64,000 nt of DNA from Takakia lepidozioides. Taxonomy: Eukaryota; Streptophyta; Takakiopsida; Takakiales; Takakiaceae. Made by a program: the position numbers and the translations under genes. Of this stretch, positions 32,001-43,800 are shown piece by piece; the stretch's first letter is position 1, and each line of letters opens with the position of its first letter. The notes under the pieces are model-generated. The model worked only from the letters and a program-made list of their open reading frames with translations. It was not told the DNA's origin and did not search any database. The stretch lies in the NCBI GenBank assembly GCA_030704615.1, contig CM060733.1, positions 61,070,001-61,134,000 of the forward strand, given 5' to 3'.

Positions 32001-34686
32001 ACCGTGCAGCACACCGACGAATCCAGCCAGCAGATTGCCCCTCAGCAGACTGTGCAGCACACTGGCGAACCCACTCACCAGATGGCCGAGCAGACTATCC
32101 AGGAGACTAACAGCCAGTCTGTTCCCTGGATTGTGCAACAGACTCGGATGCACTGGCCTCACCGGGACCCTGTGGACGAATTTATGCTGAGTTCCCAACA
32201 ACATGTTTTTAGATCTGCCAGTATGAGTTTTTGACCGAGTCCACTTTCCCCCAGGCACATTCACTGACGACGTCATCAGGTCACCGGTAAAGCATTCTTA
32301 TCCAGCTCCCCGTGCCCTGCCTTCTATGACCTTCCAGGTTAGTCCCGTTTTCGTGCGCTCAGTGGCGAAAGCCATAGATGAGTCTTACGTGATGACCGAA
32401 CTCAATCTGGGAACGCAAAACCGTATCATAGATCTTACAGAAGAGTCTGAGGAAGCAATTGCCAGTGGGTCTTCCATACATGTTCTTGATGTTTCCCAAG
32501 TCCATGGAGATCCGAACACCCAGCCGGCTGTCCACCAGACTGACCAGCACACTGAACAGTGGACACATGGAAGGACTGCCGAGCAACCTGTGGCGGGGCA
32601 GCATACTGTCTTCATTGATGAGCAGACCGAACCGCAGACTAACCAGCAGACTGCACAGGTCACAGATGGAAGGACTGACCAAGATGGCTCGGAGCGGCAG
32701 ACTGCACAGCTTAGCTCTGACTGCACAGTTCAGATTGCACGGCCTGACCAGCACACTGCACACTTCACAGAGGGAAGGACTGACGACCAACCTGCCACCG
32801 AGCACATTGCCCACATTGAGGAAGAGACTGAACCGCAGAGTTGCCAGCAGACTGCACAGTTCACAGACGAAAGGACTGACGAAGAACCGGCGGCCGAGCA
32901 GACTGCCCACATTGAGCAACAGACTGAACATGCTGGCAGGCACACTGACAAGGAACCACATGCGGCGCAGACACCGTCTGGTATAGCGCTGGATTACATG
33001 GAGTCTGCTCCCTCACCCCTTGGGCAGGTTGTGCCATTTCCTCTTTCAGCACTGTTGTTTATGTTTTAGCACATTGTGAAATTGGGCTAATTCGACATTT
33101 TGCTCGGTATCCTCACAGGATGTTCGTCCCTCCGTCGGCAGACTGTCTACTTCTAAGGACATGATATCTTCCGCCCATGCTGCAAACGTGGGATCGACAA
33201 CCATCAAAGGTGTGGAGGTGACCAGCGTTGCGTTTGTCTGCTCTATCCAGCCCGCCTACAGCTGTCCCTGCTTCCCAGGGGAGAGGCAAAGCCAAGAAGC
33301 GGACTGTCGTGGACCATGCTGAGGAGGTCGAGGAGGGTCCGAGTACCAAGAGACCGGCGAAGAAAAAGTCTGGCGTCTTTATGAACAAGAACCGCAAGCT
33401 GGCCTTGGACATGGACAAAGATGTGGGTCGTTTCCTGGAGCAGCACAGGTGAGTACTGTGCTCAGTCTCCTCGTCTGTCTTTGTCGTTAAGTGCTTTGCG
33501 CTCTGTTGTGGTCAGTCTGCACGCTGGTCAGTCTGCTGCTGGTTTCATCATTGTCTGTTGTGGTTAGTCTTGTCAGTCTGATGAATTGTTCAGCCTGTAG
33601 AGTGTTTGGTACCATGTTGACGTCAGTCTGTTCAGTACATGAGGCTTCCCGAAGGATGGTCTGCTCTGTGCAGGATGGGTGCTCGGTTTGGCAAAGCACA
33701 TGCTCTGCACGTGAAGGCGGGTAATTCCATGCTGATGTTTTTTGAAGGGGACCCACGGTTTGAATGCGGACTGTCGCCGGATGACATAAAGGCGGTCCAG
33801 AAGGTTGAGTCGGAGTGCACAGATAGACTCCTGGAGCTGTGGTGTCGATTCTATGAGAAGTCGGTTGAGGCTGCGTTCACCAACACTATTGCTGTTCTTC
33901 CAACGTCGACGTGGACGGTGTTGAAGTCATTGGGGGTGGGGCAACATGAAAGCCTTTGGAGGTCTTGAAAGGTTGCCTCAGCACTGAACGACTGGGCAAG
34001 GACTTGAAAGAGTGCGATTTCATTTTGGTGCCAATTGGGGACGAGTAAGAACTCTTCTGAGTCTGCTGAGACTGTCTCCTGAGTCATAGTCTGGTTTCGC
34101 AGTGTCGTCTTGACTCTGAGCGATTAAGTTGACCTCTGTATTTGTGCAGTGGACTGGGTTTGAAGATTGAGTCTGCTGAGTGGTCGGTCTGCTGAGTGTC
34201 AGTCTGCTGAGTCTGCCCATCATGATTGTGCAATGACGCCATGTTGTTTGATACCATTGCAGGGGGCACTGGAGTGTTTGTATCATCGACCTCCGCAAGG
34301 GCTGTTACACTCACCTGAACTCTATCAGGGACTTGCATAAATGTCCCTTTGTTCTAGGGTGGATTCGGAAGCTTCATGCGCAGTGCTTAGGGTACTCGAT
34401 GGACTCACCAGAGTGGCATGAGATTGTCCAAGCATTTCAGTTCCACGCGCCTGATGTGCCCCAGCAACCATTCAGCTGGGAGTGTGGCTTTTACGTCATG
34501 TCATTCATTCAAGTGTTTTATGAGTGGGTAAAAGTCAGAGCAAATGTCTCCAAGACTGCAAAGCCAGAGAGAGGAACACCTTTCACGAAGGACTGGTTTT
34601 CTTTCAAGTTTGCACTTGGGCAGCGAATGCAGTGTGCCCAGTATATCGTGCGGGGGTTGGACAATGTAGAGAAACTGCTCTCATGA
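29020..34686 (+). pseudogene. MULE-carried Ulp1/SUMO-protease-like (C48) gene with Gln-Gln-Thr repeats, decayed
   Basis: The first exon runs from ATG 29020 to 29979 (donor GTAATG) and encodes a charged N-terminal region (MEDACEKGGADWLDF ... EDEDDDDEVEE) of unknown fold. Middle exons (about 30.26-33.45 kb) are dominated by Gln-Gln-Thr repeats. The last two exons, around the intron 34045-34260, encode the C48 fold: DFILVPIGDE joins GHWSVCIIDLRKG, and later QQPFSWECGFYVM. Catalytic His codon 34267-34269, Cys codon 34483-34485; the Asp position, 17 residues after His as in yeast Ulp1, is Asn (34318-34320). Breaks: in-frame TAG at 31246-31248, a frame change at a G9 run (30488-30496), and another near 33,945. 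Such genes travel with plant MULEs; their role is unknown. Confidence 0.75.
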
Positions 34687-35187
34687 GTATGATGTACTTG
34701 TCCTGTGAAGTCTATGTACCGAAATAAAAAATGCGAGTCTTTTCGCTTACTATTCCAGTGGTGATGAGCACTTTTGTGTACTGTGGGTGCTGGCATGTTT
34801 TGTAATGTTGTCACTAAACTCAATGGACACAATGGTGTCAATTTTTCCATGCACTGTGCACCCGAGTCTGCTGAGCTTGAATGTGCGAGCAGTACGCTGC
34901 CGAGGCTAGGACTGCTGGGTCTGGTACCTAGTCTGGGAGGCACCATGTCCATGAGTCCGCTGGGACGCTGGATTGGCATAAGTTGCAGGGATGAGGTGGA
35001 AGTGTGGTGAGCAGAGTTTTGGAGTGGGCAGCAGACTGACCAGCAGACTGGCTTACTGGCGCTCGCAGTCTGTTGACTGTGACTCTGTTGGGAGACTGTG
35101 CGTGAGTCCGTTGGGAGACTATGCTTGGGAGACTGTGCATTAGTCCATTGCGGACTTGTATTTCAGAAAGGGACAATGCTACCAGAA

Positions 35188-35451
35188 GAATTGCAGACTT
35201 ATATTGTCTTTTTTGTGACACGTACACGACATGAAACCTTGTCTCTTTTCGAGGAATTGCAGACTTATATTGTCTTCTTCGTGACACCTACACGACATGA
35301 AACCTTGTCTCTTTTCGAGGAATTGCAGACTTATATTGTCTTCTCCGTGACACCTACACGACGTGAAACCTTGTCTCTTTTCGAGGCATTGCAGACTTAT
35401 ATTGTCTTCTTCGTGACATCTACACGACCTGAAACCTTGCGAATTTTCGAG
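35188..35451. repeat. 66-bp tandem repeat, four copies
   Basis: Four head-to-tail copies of a 66-bp unit starting GAATTGCAGACTTATATTGT. The plus strand is open across all four and would encode a 22-residue unit (EELQTYIVFFVTPTRHETLS...). The array overlaps the very 3' end of the minus-strand transposase gene. The first copy is most diverged. Confidence 0.9.
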
Positions 35452-38400
35452 TATATATGTGCTGCAGGTGCAGGTGCAGACACCCTCTTGCTGGTTCTCC
35501 GCAAAACCCTAGGCCGGGTTTTCCAGGCCTCCACGAAATCTCGTCTCCTTTTCAGAGACATGTTGTTGTTGTCGTTCAGAGGACGGAAAGCCTTCGCTGC
35601 CGCAGGGTGCAACATTCCAGCCGCACTTTTCGCCAGGATATCAACGAGCTGCCCTCTGCACATATGAAGAGCAGATCGGGCATGTGCCTCCAGGTATTTG
35701 TCATCACCTACAATGCGAAGTATGTCCGCGAATTCTTGTTCCAATGAGGCTGAGACCTCCAGAGGTGCCTCGTCGTAGGGGAAGTCGTCCGGAGGATGTC
35801 TTTCCATGAACTGATTGGATTCGTCGTTGCCGCCGGCACCATTGCCCAAGAGCAAGTTAGGTAATCCTCCATGAATGGTTCCAGCGCCGTGCCACAAGCG
35901 CGCACAAGGAGGCCATCCTGCAGGTCAGGGTGAAGCATCTTCAGGACACGGACCTGATGCTTGCATAAGTTTCCCTTCATTGCCCATGGGCACGTGCAAC
36001 AACCCCAATCGCAATCAGGATTGTAAACAATGTATGTTGTGCCGGGGTGGTTGCTGCTGAGAACGTAGGCTGGTTCACCAGGACCCAAGGAAAGAGTAAC
36101 ACTCTCAGCAGGAATGTCTCGTGCCGCAAGTATAGAACTGGATATGTACTTTTCGTGTTTGTCATTTCTTATGAACCCGTGGGTCTTCAAATGGATTGCG
36201 TACCAGTAGTGTGTTAGCACACGGCCAGTGAGTTCCCATATAAGCCAGTCCACTCTACGACCACTCATCTTGCCTTTCCCCATGGCAAGTCTTGCCTTCA
36301 GATTTCCATGGTATGCCTCAATGCTTGCGTTTGTGTCTTGGCTCGCATGAGGGACATGGCGGGCTGCTGTACACCACATTGCTATTTTGGGCTTCCAGTA
36401 CTGTTCGATATAGTCAAGAAATTCATGTCCTTTTGGGTATTTTGACCTCATACGACGGATTCTCCTTGCAACCCACCGAAGCGCTCTTTTCTCGTTGCGT
36501 GGTTCCCCTCTACAGTACATGAGGTCTCCCATATCCTTCAACAAGTTTACAGCGGTCACCGGATCCTTCGTTTTCTTGCATGATTGCTTCACCCATGCCT
36601 TGCGGACATGCCAAAGGCAGAGGAAAATGAGTACTCCTTCAAAAACAATTCTGCACAACACACATGGTACACATTAGAGTCTTGGGATCGGACTGCAATG
36701 GTGGACTGCCGGAGTGGACTGTAACAGCGACCTGTATCAGCGGGCAGAGCCACTGGACTCGCCAGTGGACAGTACAATGCCATGACGTTGATGTGCTGGA
36801 ATAACCCCATTGGACTACCCAGTGGACTTCCCCATTGGACTTCCCCTAGCTAGGACTGGGGCAGCGGACTGCCGAGCGGACTTGCCAGGGACTGCCGAGT
36901 GGACTTGGCAGCGGACGGCCGACCCCAGGGACTGCTGAGTGGACTTGGCAGCGGACTGCCGAGCGGACTTGCCGGGGACTGCCAGCGGACTTGCCAGGGG
37001 ACTGATGACCGGACTTGACAGCGGACTACCAGTGGATTTGCCCAGCGAACTGCCATCGGGTTTCGCCACAGGAGTCTGCCAGTGGACTGTAGCAATGGAC
37101 TGCTGCAGTGGACCTCGACAATGGACCGGTGCTGTGGACCAACAGACTTACCGAATAGCGTTGATTTCTGCTTCGGCATCGTCCACAATGAAGGCATTGG
37201 GTCGCCAGCTCGGCAAATCTGCGAGGAGTGAATCGCGCAAGGCTCTCATCCACGGAACCAGGTCTCTTGTCCGATTCCTCGCGGATAGGATATAGGCAAC
37301 TGGTATACCGTTCAACCACTCGTCGAAGACCATCAACGTGTACAATGGGAACTGTTGGAATGCACAATGTAAGATGGTCAGAGCATGCAAATTCCGCTCA
37401 GTTCTGCACGAGAAGACTTCATAAGAGTGATGAGGTCTGTAGCGGTTCACAATGGGTCTGCCTCTCGGTCTTCCGCAACGTACACAACCCTAAACATACA
37501 GAAAGGGTCAGCACACCAAATATTATGTGAATGTTGCATGGTACTATGCTATCATGCTCGTACAAGTCCATGGAATCGTTCGAATAGTACCTTGTCATGA
37601 TTTGTCCCAAAGGTTGCATCACATGCAACGATACGGTCATGTCCTAGTTCCAGCATTCGTCGTTTCTGCCACGGAGTCTGTATGCCAATAGTGAATGTCA
37701 AATCTCCATCAAAATGCTCGAATGTTGGCTCTAATTTCTCCTCTTGATAGAAAAAAACGGACGCAGGATTCTGGTCTCTCCACATGCGCACACTCTCTGC
37801 ATCATCGGCGTGCTTTTTGAAGGTTTGCCACGCACGTTTCTCGGCAAGGTTGCGAACATCTTGCTCCAACAAGAAATCATCGCGGGTCCATGCATCGCCC
37901 AAGCCGGTGTTGTTCATCACGTGCTCTTTATGCTCCATCATGATTTGGGCGACCGACAGGCCTCGGCACAAACACTCGACGACCCAGGCTTTCAATTCCT
38001 CGCTAATGTGTGGTGCATAGGCGTGGCGGGTGTTCCTGAACTCTGCGGACTTCCCATGCGAGGGTTTCCCTTGCGCATCTGTATGCTCCATTTGTTGTAG
38101 TACGTGAGGACACAGATGTCAGGGGCGAGATAGCATTGCTGGACCTTGAAACAACATTGGCAACCACGTTTGTAAGACTCTCCATACTCCGACTTCTTTC
38201 TCCTTGGGCCTTTATGAGGGCAAGATGTTCCAGCACCCACAAGAGGTCCTCCACGCTTCTGTTTTGGATCCTCCACTATTGCCTTGTTGGTGCGCTTGTC
38301 ATCAGGACCGTAGCAGCATTGATACCTGGACAGAAAATTCTAAAATCGATATCCAACGACTTGAGGAAGCATAAAATCAGAGAACTCGTGAAACAAAAAA

Positions 38401-38765
38401 TGACAACAAACATGCAATGAAACGTAAAAAAGACTGAGGATGGTGCACACATAATACTGGACAGAAATGTGTTGGCTCTGGGTGCTTTTCGCGAGCCGGG
38501 TTCCACTTTAGAATGGACATTCACCCAAAACTGAGTGGGATAGTCCTCCAAACTCTCCTCTCCCAAGACGAAGTCACCAACTCTATCCCAAGGTATGCAG
38601 GCCTTTTCAACATTCACTCATAAATCCATATTGCGTCTCACTCTTCCAATGGAGATCATTCCTGTTGAAGGGTCCTGGTTTTGCTGTTTGCAAACATTGT
38701 CGAAGAGGCCGTATAAGCGGGCTTTCCGTGATCAGTATATCATCGGGTTTTGCTTCCACGTCCAT
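35397..38765 (-). pseudogene. mudrA-type MULE transposase, decayed (DDE, SWIM zinc finger)
   Basis: Minus-strand order: ATG at 38765 (MDVEAKPDDILITE); a Cys/His-rich N-terminal zinc-binding region (QCCYGPDDK ... GCQCCFKVQQCYL, 38,320-38,100); then exon 38091-37591 ending VACDATFGTNHDK; exon 37351-37152 (FPLYTLMVFDEWLNGIPV ... VDDAEAE); and exon from 36650 (IVFEGVLIFLCLWHVRKAW). Introns 37590-37352 and 37151-36651 are GT-AG and fit in frame. Catalytic residues: Asp codon 37618-37620, Asp at 37178-37183, Glu codon about 36317-36319 in TNASIEAYHG. The C/H motif LCLWHV and the SWIM finger (CCTCPWAMKGNLCKH) follow. Frame changes near 38,610, 38,090 and 35,860 separate pieces that belong together, so the gene is broken. 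The C-terminal piece is 35897-35397. Confidence 0.85.
36654..37145. repeat. GGACT-motif array inside a transposase intron
   Basis: The 501-bp intron between the second and third catalytic exons is filled with short units such as GGACTTGCCAGGGACTGCC and GCAGTGGACTG, variants of the motif spread through the element. Confidence 0.8.
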
Positions 38766-38909
38766 GCCCTATACAGTACAAAGGACACGCTTCTGAACAT
38801 GCAAGAAACGCGCCGCAGTACAAGACACGATCGACAACGTGCCAGGAGAACAGTGCGCACGTTCGCGGCTGCTGGCAAGTGGCAGGCGGCAGGGATGCAG
38901 GTTTGAATT

Positions 38910-39325
38910 GCAGCCCTAAAAATGGAGGGCTCGGATGGGTTATAGGAATGGACGGTGGCGATCCTGCGCTGTCAGCGGACTGGATGGCAAGGGACTGGCG
39001 GGCAGATTGGCGGACTGGCAGACTGCTGGGCAGCGGACTGGCCAGCACCGGACTGGCGGGCAGACTGGCGGACTACTGCTGGGCAGCCGACTGGCCAGCA
39101 CCGGACTGGCAGACTGGAGGGCAGCGGACTCATGGGCGGGGGACTGGCCGCGCGGCGGACAGGGGCGCGGGCGCGGTTGCTGCAGCCGCGCCCGCGGCTA
39201 GGCGACCGCGCGCAGCGGCGGGCGGGGCGGGGGGGGGGTGTTGGGGAGCCGGGCGTCCGTGCGCGGGGCCCACCGGCCACATCGCACGTGCCCATTGAAG
39301 ACCCTATTATCTTAAAATGAGAGGC
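38910..39325. repeat. MULE terminal inverted repeat, right (416 bp)
   Basis: Longer than the left arm by about 106 bp because extra copies of a GGACTGGC / GGGCAGCGGACTGGCC unit are inserted between 38,975 and 39,125. Confidence 0.9.
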
Positions 39326-39334
39326 GTCTGTGGC
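39326..39334. repeat. MULE target-site duplication, right
   Basis: GTCTGTGGC, identical to 26716-26724. Confidence 0.9.
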
Positions 39335-40845
39335 TTGGTTCAGCTAACTAACAAATTACGTCATCTAACATTTGGACTGTTGCCAAAATCTGTTATAATT
39401 CACGGGAGGAATAGGTTGCTGATGGAGCTATTTTGCCACTCAAATTATGAATCCCACATCTGTGCCCACTACCACACCAGGAACCATGGTCACCTACACC
39501 TCACTCTACAGCAACCTGCCCCTATCAAGAGAAACCCATTCCTCCACCTTGCCAAGTTTGTGCCAACTTTCTGTCCCGTGGATTTGGGGTATGTAGTATG
39601 TACCGGGTAATTCCATGTTTGTTCATTGTTTATATCTAGGTTCTAGGTTGGGTCACTTTCTGAACCTCGACCAAACCTAGGTCAATTGGAAATTGACATT
39701 TGATTTTGATTGGGGATTGATTCTGAAAGGTGGAGAGGACATCTAGGGCAGCTTATTTTTTGTTAACCTGGACTATACCAAATGGACAATACAGGATTGT
39801 GATAATGTGATGAATGACAGAGGGAGGAATCGTAGAGTAATCATTTGCCAGTCCATGTCTAGATGGAAATAGCCTCCACAAACACAAAGAGCGCAGGATG
39901 TCAAGTGGGGAGGCGCTTTGATTTACAACCTACAAAATGAGGCTTCAATTTATGGTTACAGAGATGGCCAGTCTGTGACATACCAACAGATCTAAAAGAA
40001 GAAAGGGTTTGGTGAAAAGCTGAGATGGCCAAAATCAATAGGTCTAAGTTGTCACCCTCTCCAAGAATGCTACAATTGACAGTGCAGATGAGTGGCCTGG
40101 TCTTCCACAACAAAAATATACGAATACCAGGTGTTTTCCACTCTCTACATACACTTGCATATGGACATGTACGTGTAGAGAGCTCCCTTATAGGAGAGCA
40201 AAAGAATGGTTCTAACCTGCCACAGAACACACATGCAAGATTTGTTAGAGAGAAATTTTTGCCTTCCACCCAGTAGAGTAAACCTTTGGAAACTGACCTT
40301 AGCACGTAGCTATTTTTCTCTCTACATTACAGGCTGCAGCAATGCACGGTCTGATAAGCTGAATTATCTCTCTCTCTGTCTGCTAGCCCAAGTCTGACAG
40401 ATCCCCTGTAAGAACATTTGGATGTGGCCAGCAGAGCTCTGTCAAACTAACAACCCCATGGCCAATGGGGGCTGCCATTCATGGCACCATTATTGTTGAT
40501 GAATCCTTCGAGAGCCAGCCCCAATGATCAATAGCATGGAAAAACCTCCAGCTGCACGATACAAGCATGGACATTGCCAATCACTGTCCACAGTTCTCAA
40601 GCTCTAGCACACGTGGGATTCCCGCGTTGTGTCCAGCAATGTGTTTATCAGGTTGGATACGCAACTTACGACCATAGATCTCCCTCAACTACTTCCCACA
40701 TCTGCTACCATCTCTAACCTCCTGCCAAAGAGCAGGACAGTGGTACTTCCACCCAACTTATGTAAGCTACCACACTAAACATAGGGGCATGTGTTACCTT
40801 CTATGACTTCCAGGGGAGGATGAAGATGCAGCAACCTATGGGCCT
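39335..40845. other. spacer between the MULE and ATG9
   Basis: Presumed 3' flank of ATG9; no other gene recognised. Confidence 0.4.
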
Positions 40846-40847
40846 TC

Positions 40848-43800
40848 TCACTCTGCCCTGTTTCTTGTCACCACTGGCCCACTCTCCAAACCAATCACTG
40901 CCGCATCTTGTGGCCTTTCATAAACGTCACCAAACGGAAACTCTAGATTGGGGTTCTCATCCTCAGAGATATGACTACTGACCAAATGTGCCTTTGTGTG
41001 CCTTTGGGTAACCCATTCTCGCTCATGATCTTCCTCAATCTCAGAGAACTCATCCTGGCTTTCTGCCATGTGGCCCCTTCCAAACATGGGGGGCTCAAAA
41101 AAGAGACTTCTCAAGCATCCCTGTCGAGCCTGGTCCTCGACGAGCCCACCATCGGCTCTCTCCGGTTGTGTGTCCAATACCTTGATGCCCTAGCACCCCC
41201 CGGGTGGAAGCCTGCATATGTAAGCCTATTTGGCTACTCAATCTCTCAGCATCCCCTGCCTCTATTTAGGCTCCATCTCTACCACTCCCTTCTTTTAAAT
41301 CCATCCCTCGAAAACTCCCTGCCTTCCCAAGATCTCTCGTCAACCAACAATCTGGATTCTGCATTTTGTGGCGACTGCGAAGCAGTGTAGAACTTGTCCA
41401 GCAAATACAGCCGGTCGTTTCGTTCAGCAAATGGGCATTCATAGTGCTCCCTTACTTTACTTAGTCCCCACAGGGTATTGGACCAGCTGCATTAGTGGAA
41501 TGAGGCTGTGTAAATGGGATATGAGAGCCAAATCTGTCTCTTACACTTGAATTCACTGAGCGTGTGTAGGGACTGTCATCAGATCTTGCGACACCATGGG
41601 GGCCATTAGCTGGTTAGTAGAAGAAGGTGTGCGGACGGATGAGAAGAGTTGGGCCACTGCAATATCAGCCTCCTCATTGCGGACTCGGAAGTCAGCCAAG
41701 ATGACCATAAACTGTTTGCCAGTGCCACTGGGCTCCCAGTTAGGATAGTTGCTCTTGAAGCTGGTCAAACAACAAAGAACTGCAGTTAGCCCAACACCAC
41801 AGACCTCTTGGGTAAACCAACACTATTTTTCAAATAACTTTTTTGACTGTCTTGCTTGTATATTTATTATTTCAAGACTCCCCTGCATGACAGGAAAGAG
41901 ACCCTCATAAATGACCCATATCTAATGGAACCTACGACGGAGAACAATTGGGATCCAACAGAAGAAAGAGGATAACACTATTACCTGAGAAAGGACTTTT
42001 CCATCTTGCCCTGCGAGCTGCGCCGATCCTTGCTAGTGTGGAATGGGGAAGCCGTGACTTAGAATTGCCATGGTGTTCGAAGTCAAACACACTTAGACTG
42101 TTGCCAACCAACCCACACTGCTAACAATTAGATTTACCGCTAGTGCAGTTAGGGTTGCCTAATGACCAGAACCCACAAAGAGAGGATCGTTTTGATACAA
42201 AGGGAGGGCCACAGAATGCCCACAGATTGCCTATCAAAAAGCAATTGGGCCTGACCTGCAGACATGACCAACACCTTCTATATGCTGGTGAAGTCCTGTA
42301 CAAATTGCAGCACGTTGTCCACGCACTGTCAACCACCATGATCAGACCATTAGCTATTCAAACTACTCATTCCGGCAACAAGTGGCATTTCTATCCTCAC
42401 TTCGTATGAGATCAGATGACCTAGTCACACGACAAGCTCTGTCTCCTCTCTAGCTCTGTCTCACTAAATTTTTCCACTGCAGAGGGGTCAACTCTGAGGT
42501 TAAGAAAACCATGCTTTGTCGCGTTATTAGACCTGCCTTGGAGTACGGATCTGCTATAAGGGTTGATAACTCAACCAGGCTAAAGTCTCTAGAATCCATT
42601 CAAGTGGGGGGTGCTTAAGGAGTGTATGTCAGCATGCTCCACAAAAGCCAATGTGGCTGTTCGGGGTGAGTTTGGCATTACGTCCTTAAGCTCCCGACGA
42701 GATGAATTCAAGGTCAGATGGTGGTGTCAGCTGAAAACATATGCCCAAACCAGTGATATCCTAAGTTAATCAACTCTATATCTTGGAAACAGGACCGCCC
42801 TGTCAAACAGGCTAAGTCCTGGCAGAAGAGAGTAGAAGAGACCTGGACCTGGATCCGCAAGTCTTGACCCTGCTGGATAAATCTGACTTAGAGGCTGTAG
42901 TGTCCTCAGCCATGTCTGTTGCCATGAGATTGTCTGATGAAAATGAAGTTAGGCAGAAAAAACTTCCCTGAACTTGTTTCCAGTCTGTGACATGGGGGGG
43001 GAGGACATCTTGGATGACCTCAAGGGTCTACCCACTCTCGGCACTAGACCTGAAATTTTAAACTCAGGGCAGGAAGCCTACCTTTGAACAGAAAAACAGA
43101 AGCAGAGAGGAAAGCGGAGGGAGAGTGCAATTGCCCGTTGTGTGGGCAATCTAAAGACAGTATTCATTTTCTGATACACTGTCCAGGGTTCTCTCACCAA
43201 AGAGACGCTCTCTTCAAATCTATTAAGGGAATTGTGCCTGTACCCTGTTTACCAACTTTGAAAGTCTCTCGAGGCTGAGCCAAAAGCCCAGGTCCTCCTG
43301 AGGCCTAGTTTTTGGCAAATCACACACAGCAGATTGATGCTTGTTGTGAAGGATCTAGAGATATCTGGAAAACCCGGATTAATTCTTTATATGGAGGTAA
43401 GTCTTACTACCAACGTCAGCCCCTGACAGAGGTAGGTTCTGTCCCTTTTGTTCCCGCTCAAACTGGGCGCGGGGTCAATGGCCACAAGGGCTACGGCAAA
43501 CAACGTCTTATGAGCTACAATCTCTAGGCTGCGGGGTTGTCCGGGGTATTCTCACCAGACAGTGACCCTCTTCACAACATCAAGAACATGGCTCCTACAC
43601 CTCTGTTCACCAACTTCCAAAATCTCGAGGCTGAGCCTAAAGCCCTGGCCCAGTTGGGTTCTAACATTTGGGCTGCCCACACACAGCACAGGAATGAACT
43701 TTGAACGGATGAAATATGTTGAAAGCTTCATCCTTTATGGATGAAAACCCTGATGTGCGGACATATAAGGCTGAGGTGTGAAACTTGTGTGTCCCCTTGG

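Larger units (their letters stand above)
26725..39325. mobile_element. Mutator-like element (MULE) with Ulp1 protease gene, 12,601 bp
   Basis: Both ends begin GCCTCTCATTTTAAGATAAT as inverted repeats and are flanked by a perfect 9-bp direct repeat GTCTGTGGC (26716-26724 and 39326-39334), the Mutator signature. Inside are two convergent genes: a Ulp1/C48 protease-type gene on the plus strand (29.0-34.7 kb) and a mudrA-type transposase on the minus strand (38.8-35.4 kb). MULEs carrying Ulp1-like genes are known in plants (Kaonashi/KI-MULE type). Both genes have stops and frame shifts, so the copy is probably inactive. The first 84 bp of the two ends differ at a single base, so insertion is not ancient. 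The whole element is crowded with CAGTCTGYTG-like motifs in both orientations. Confidence 0.92.

Noticed and set aside
31700-32280. long minus-strand frame rich in Leu/Gly/Ser
   Set aside because: It is the reverse of the Gln-Gln-Thr repeat region; repeats keep all frames open.
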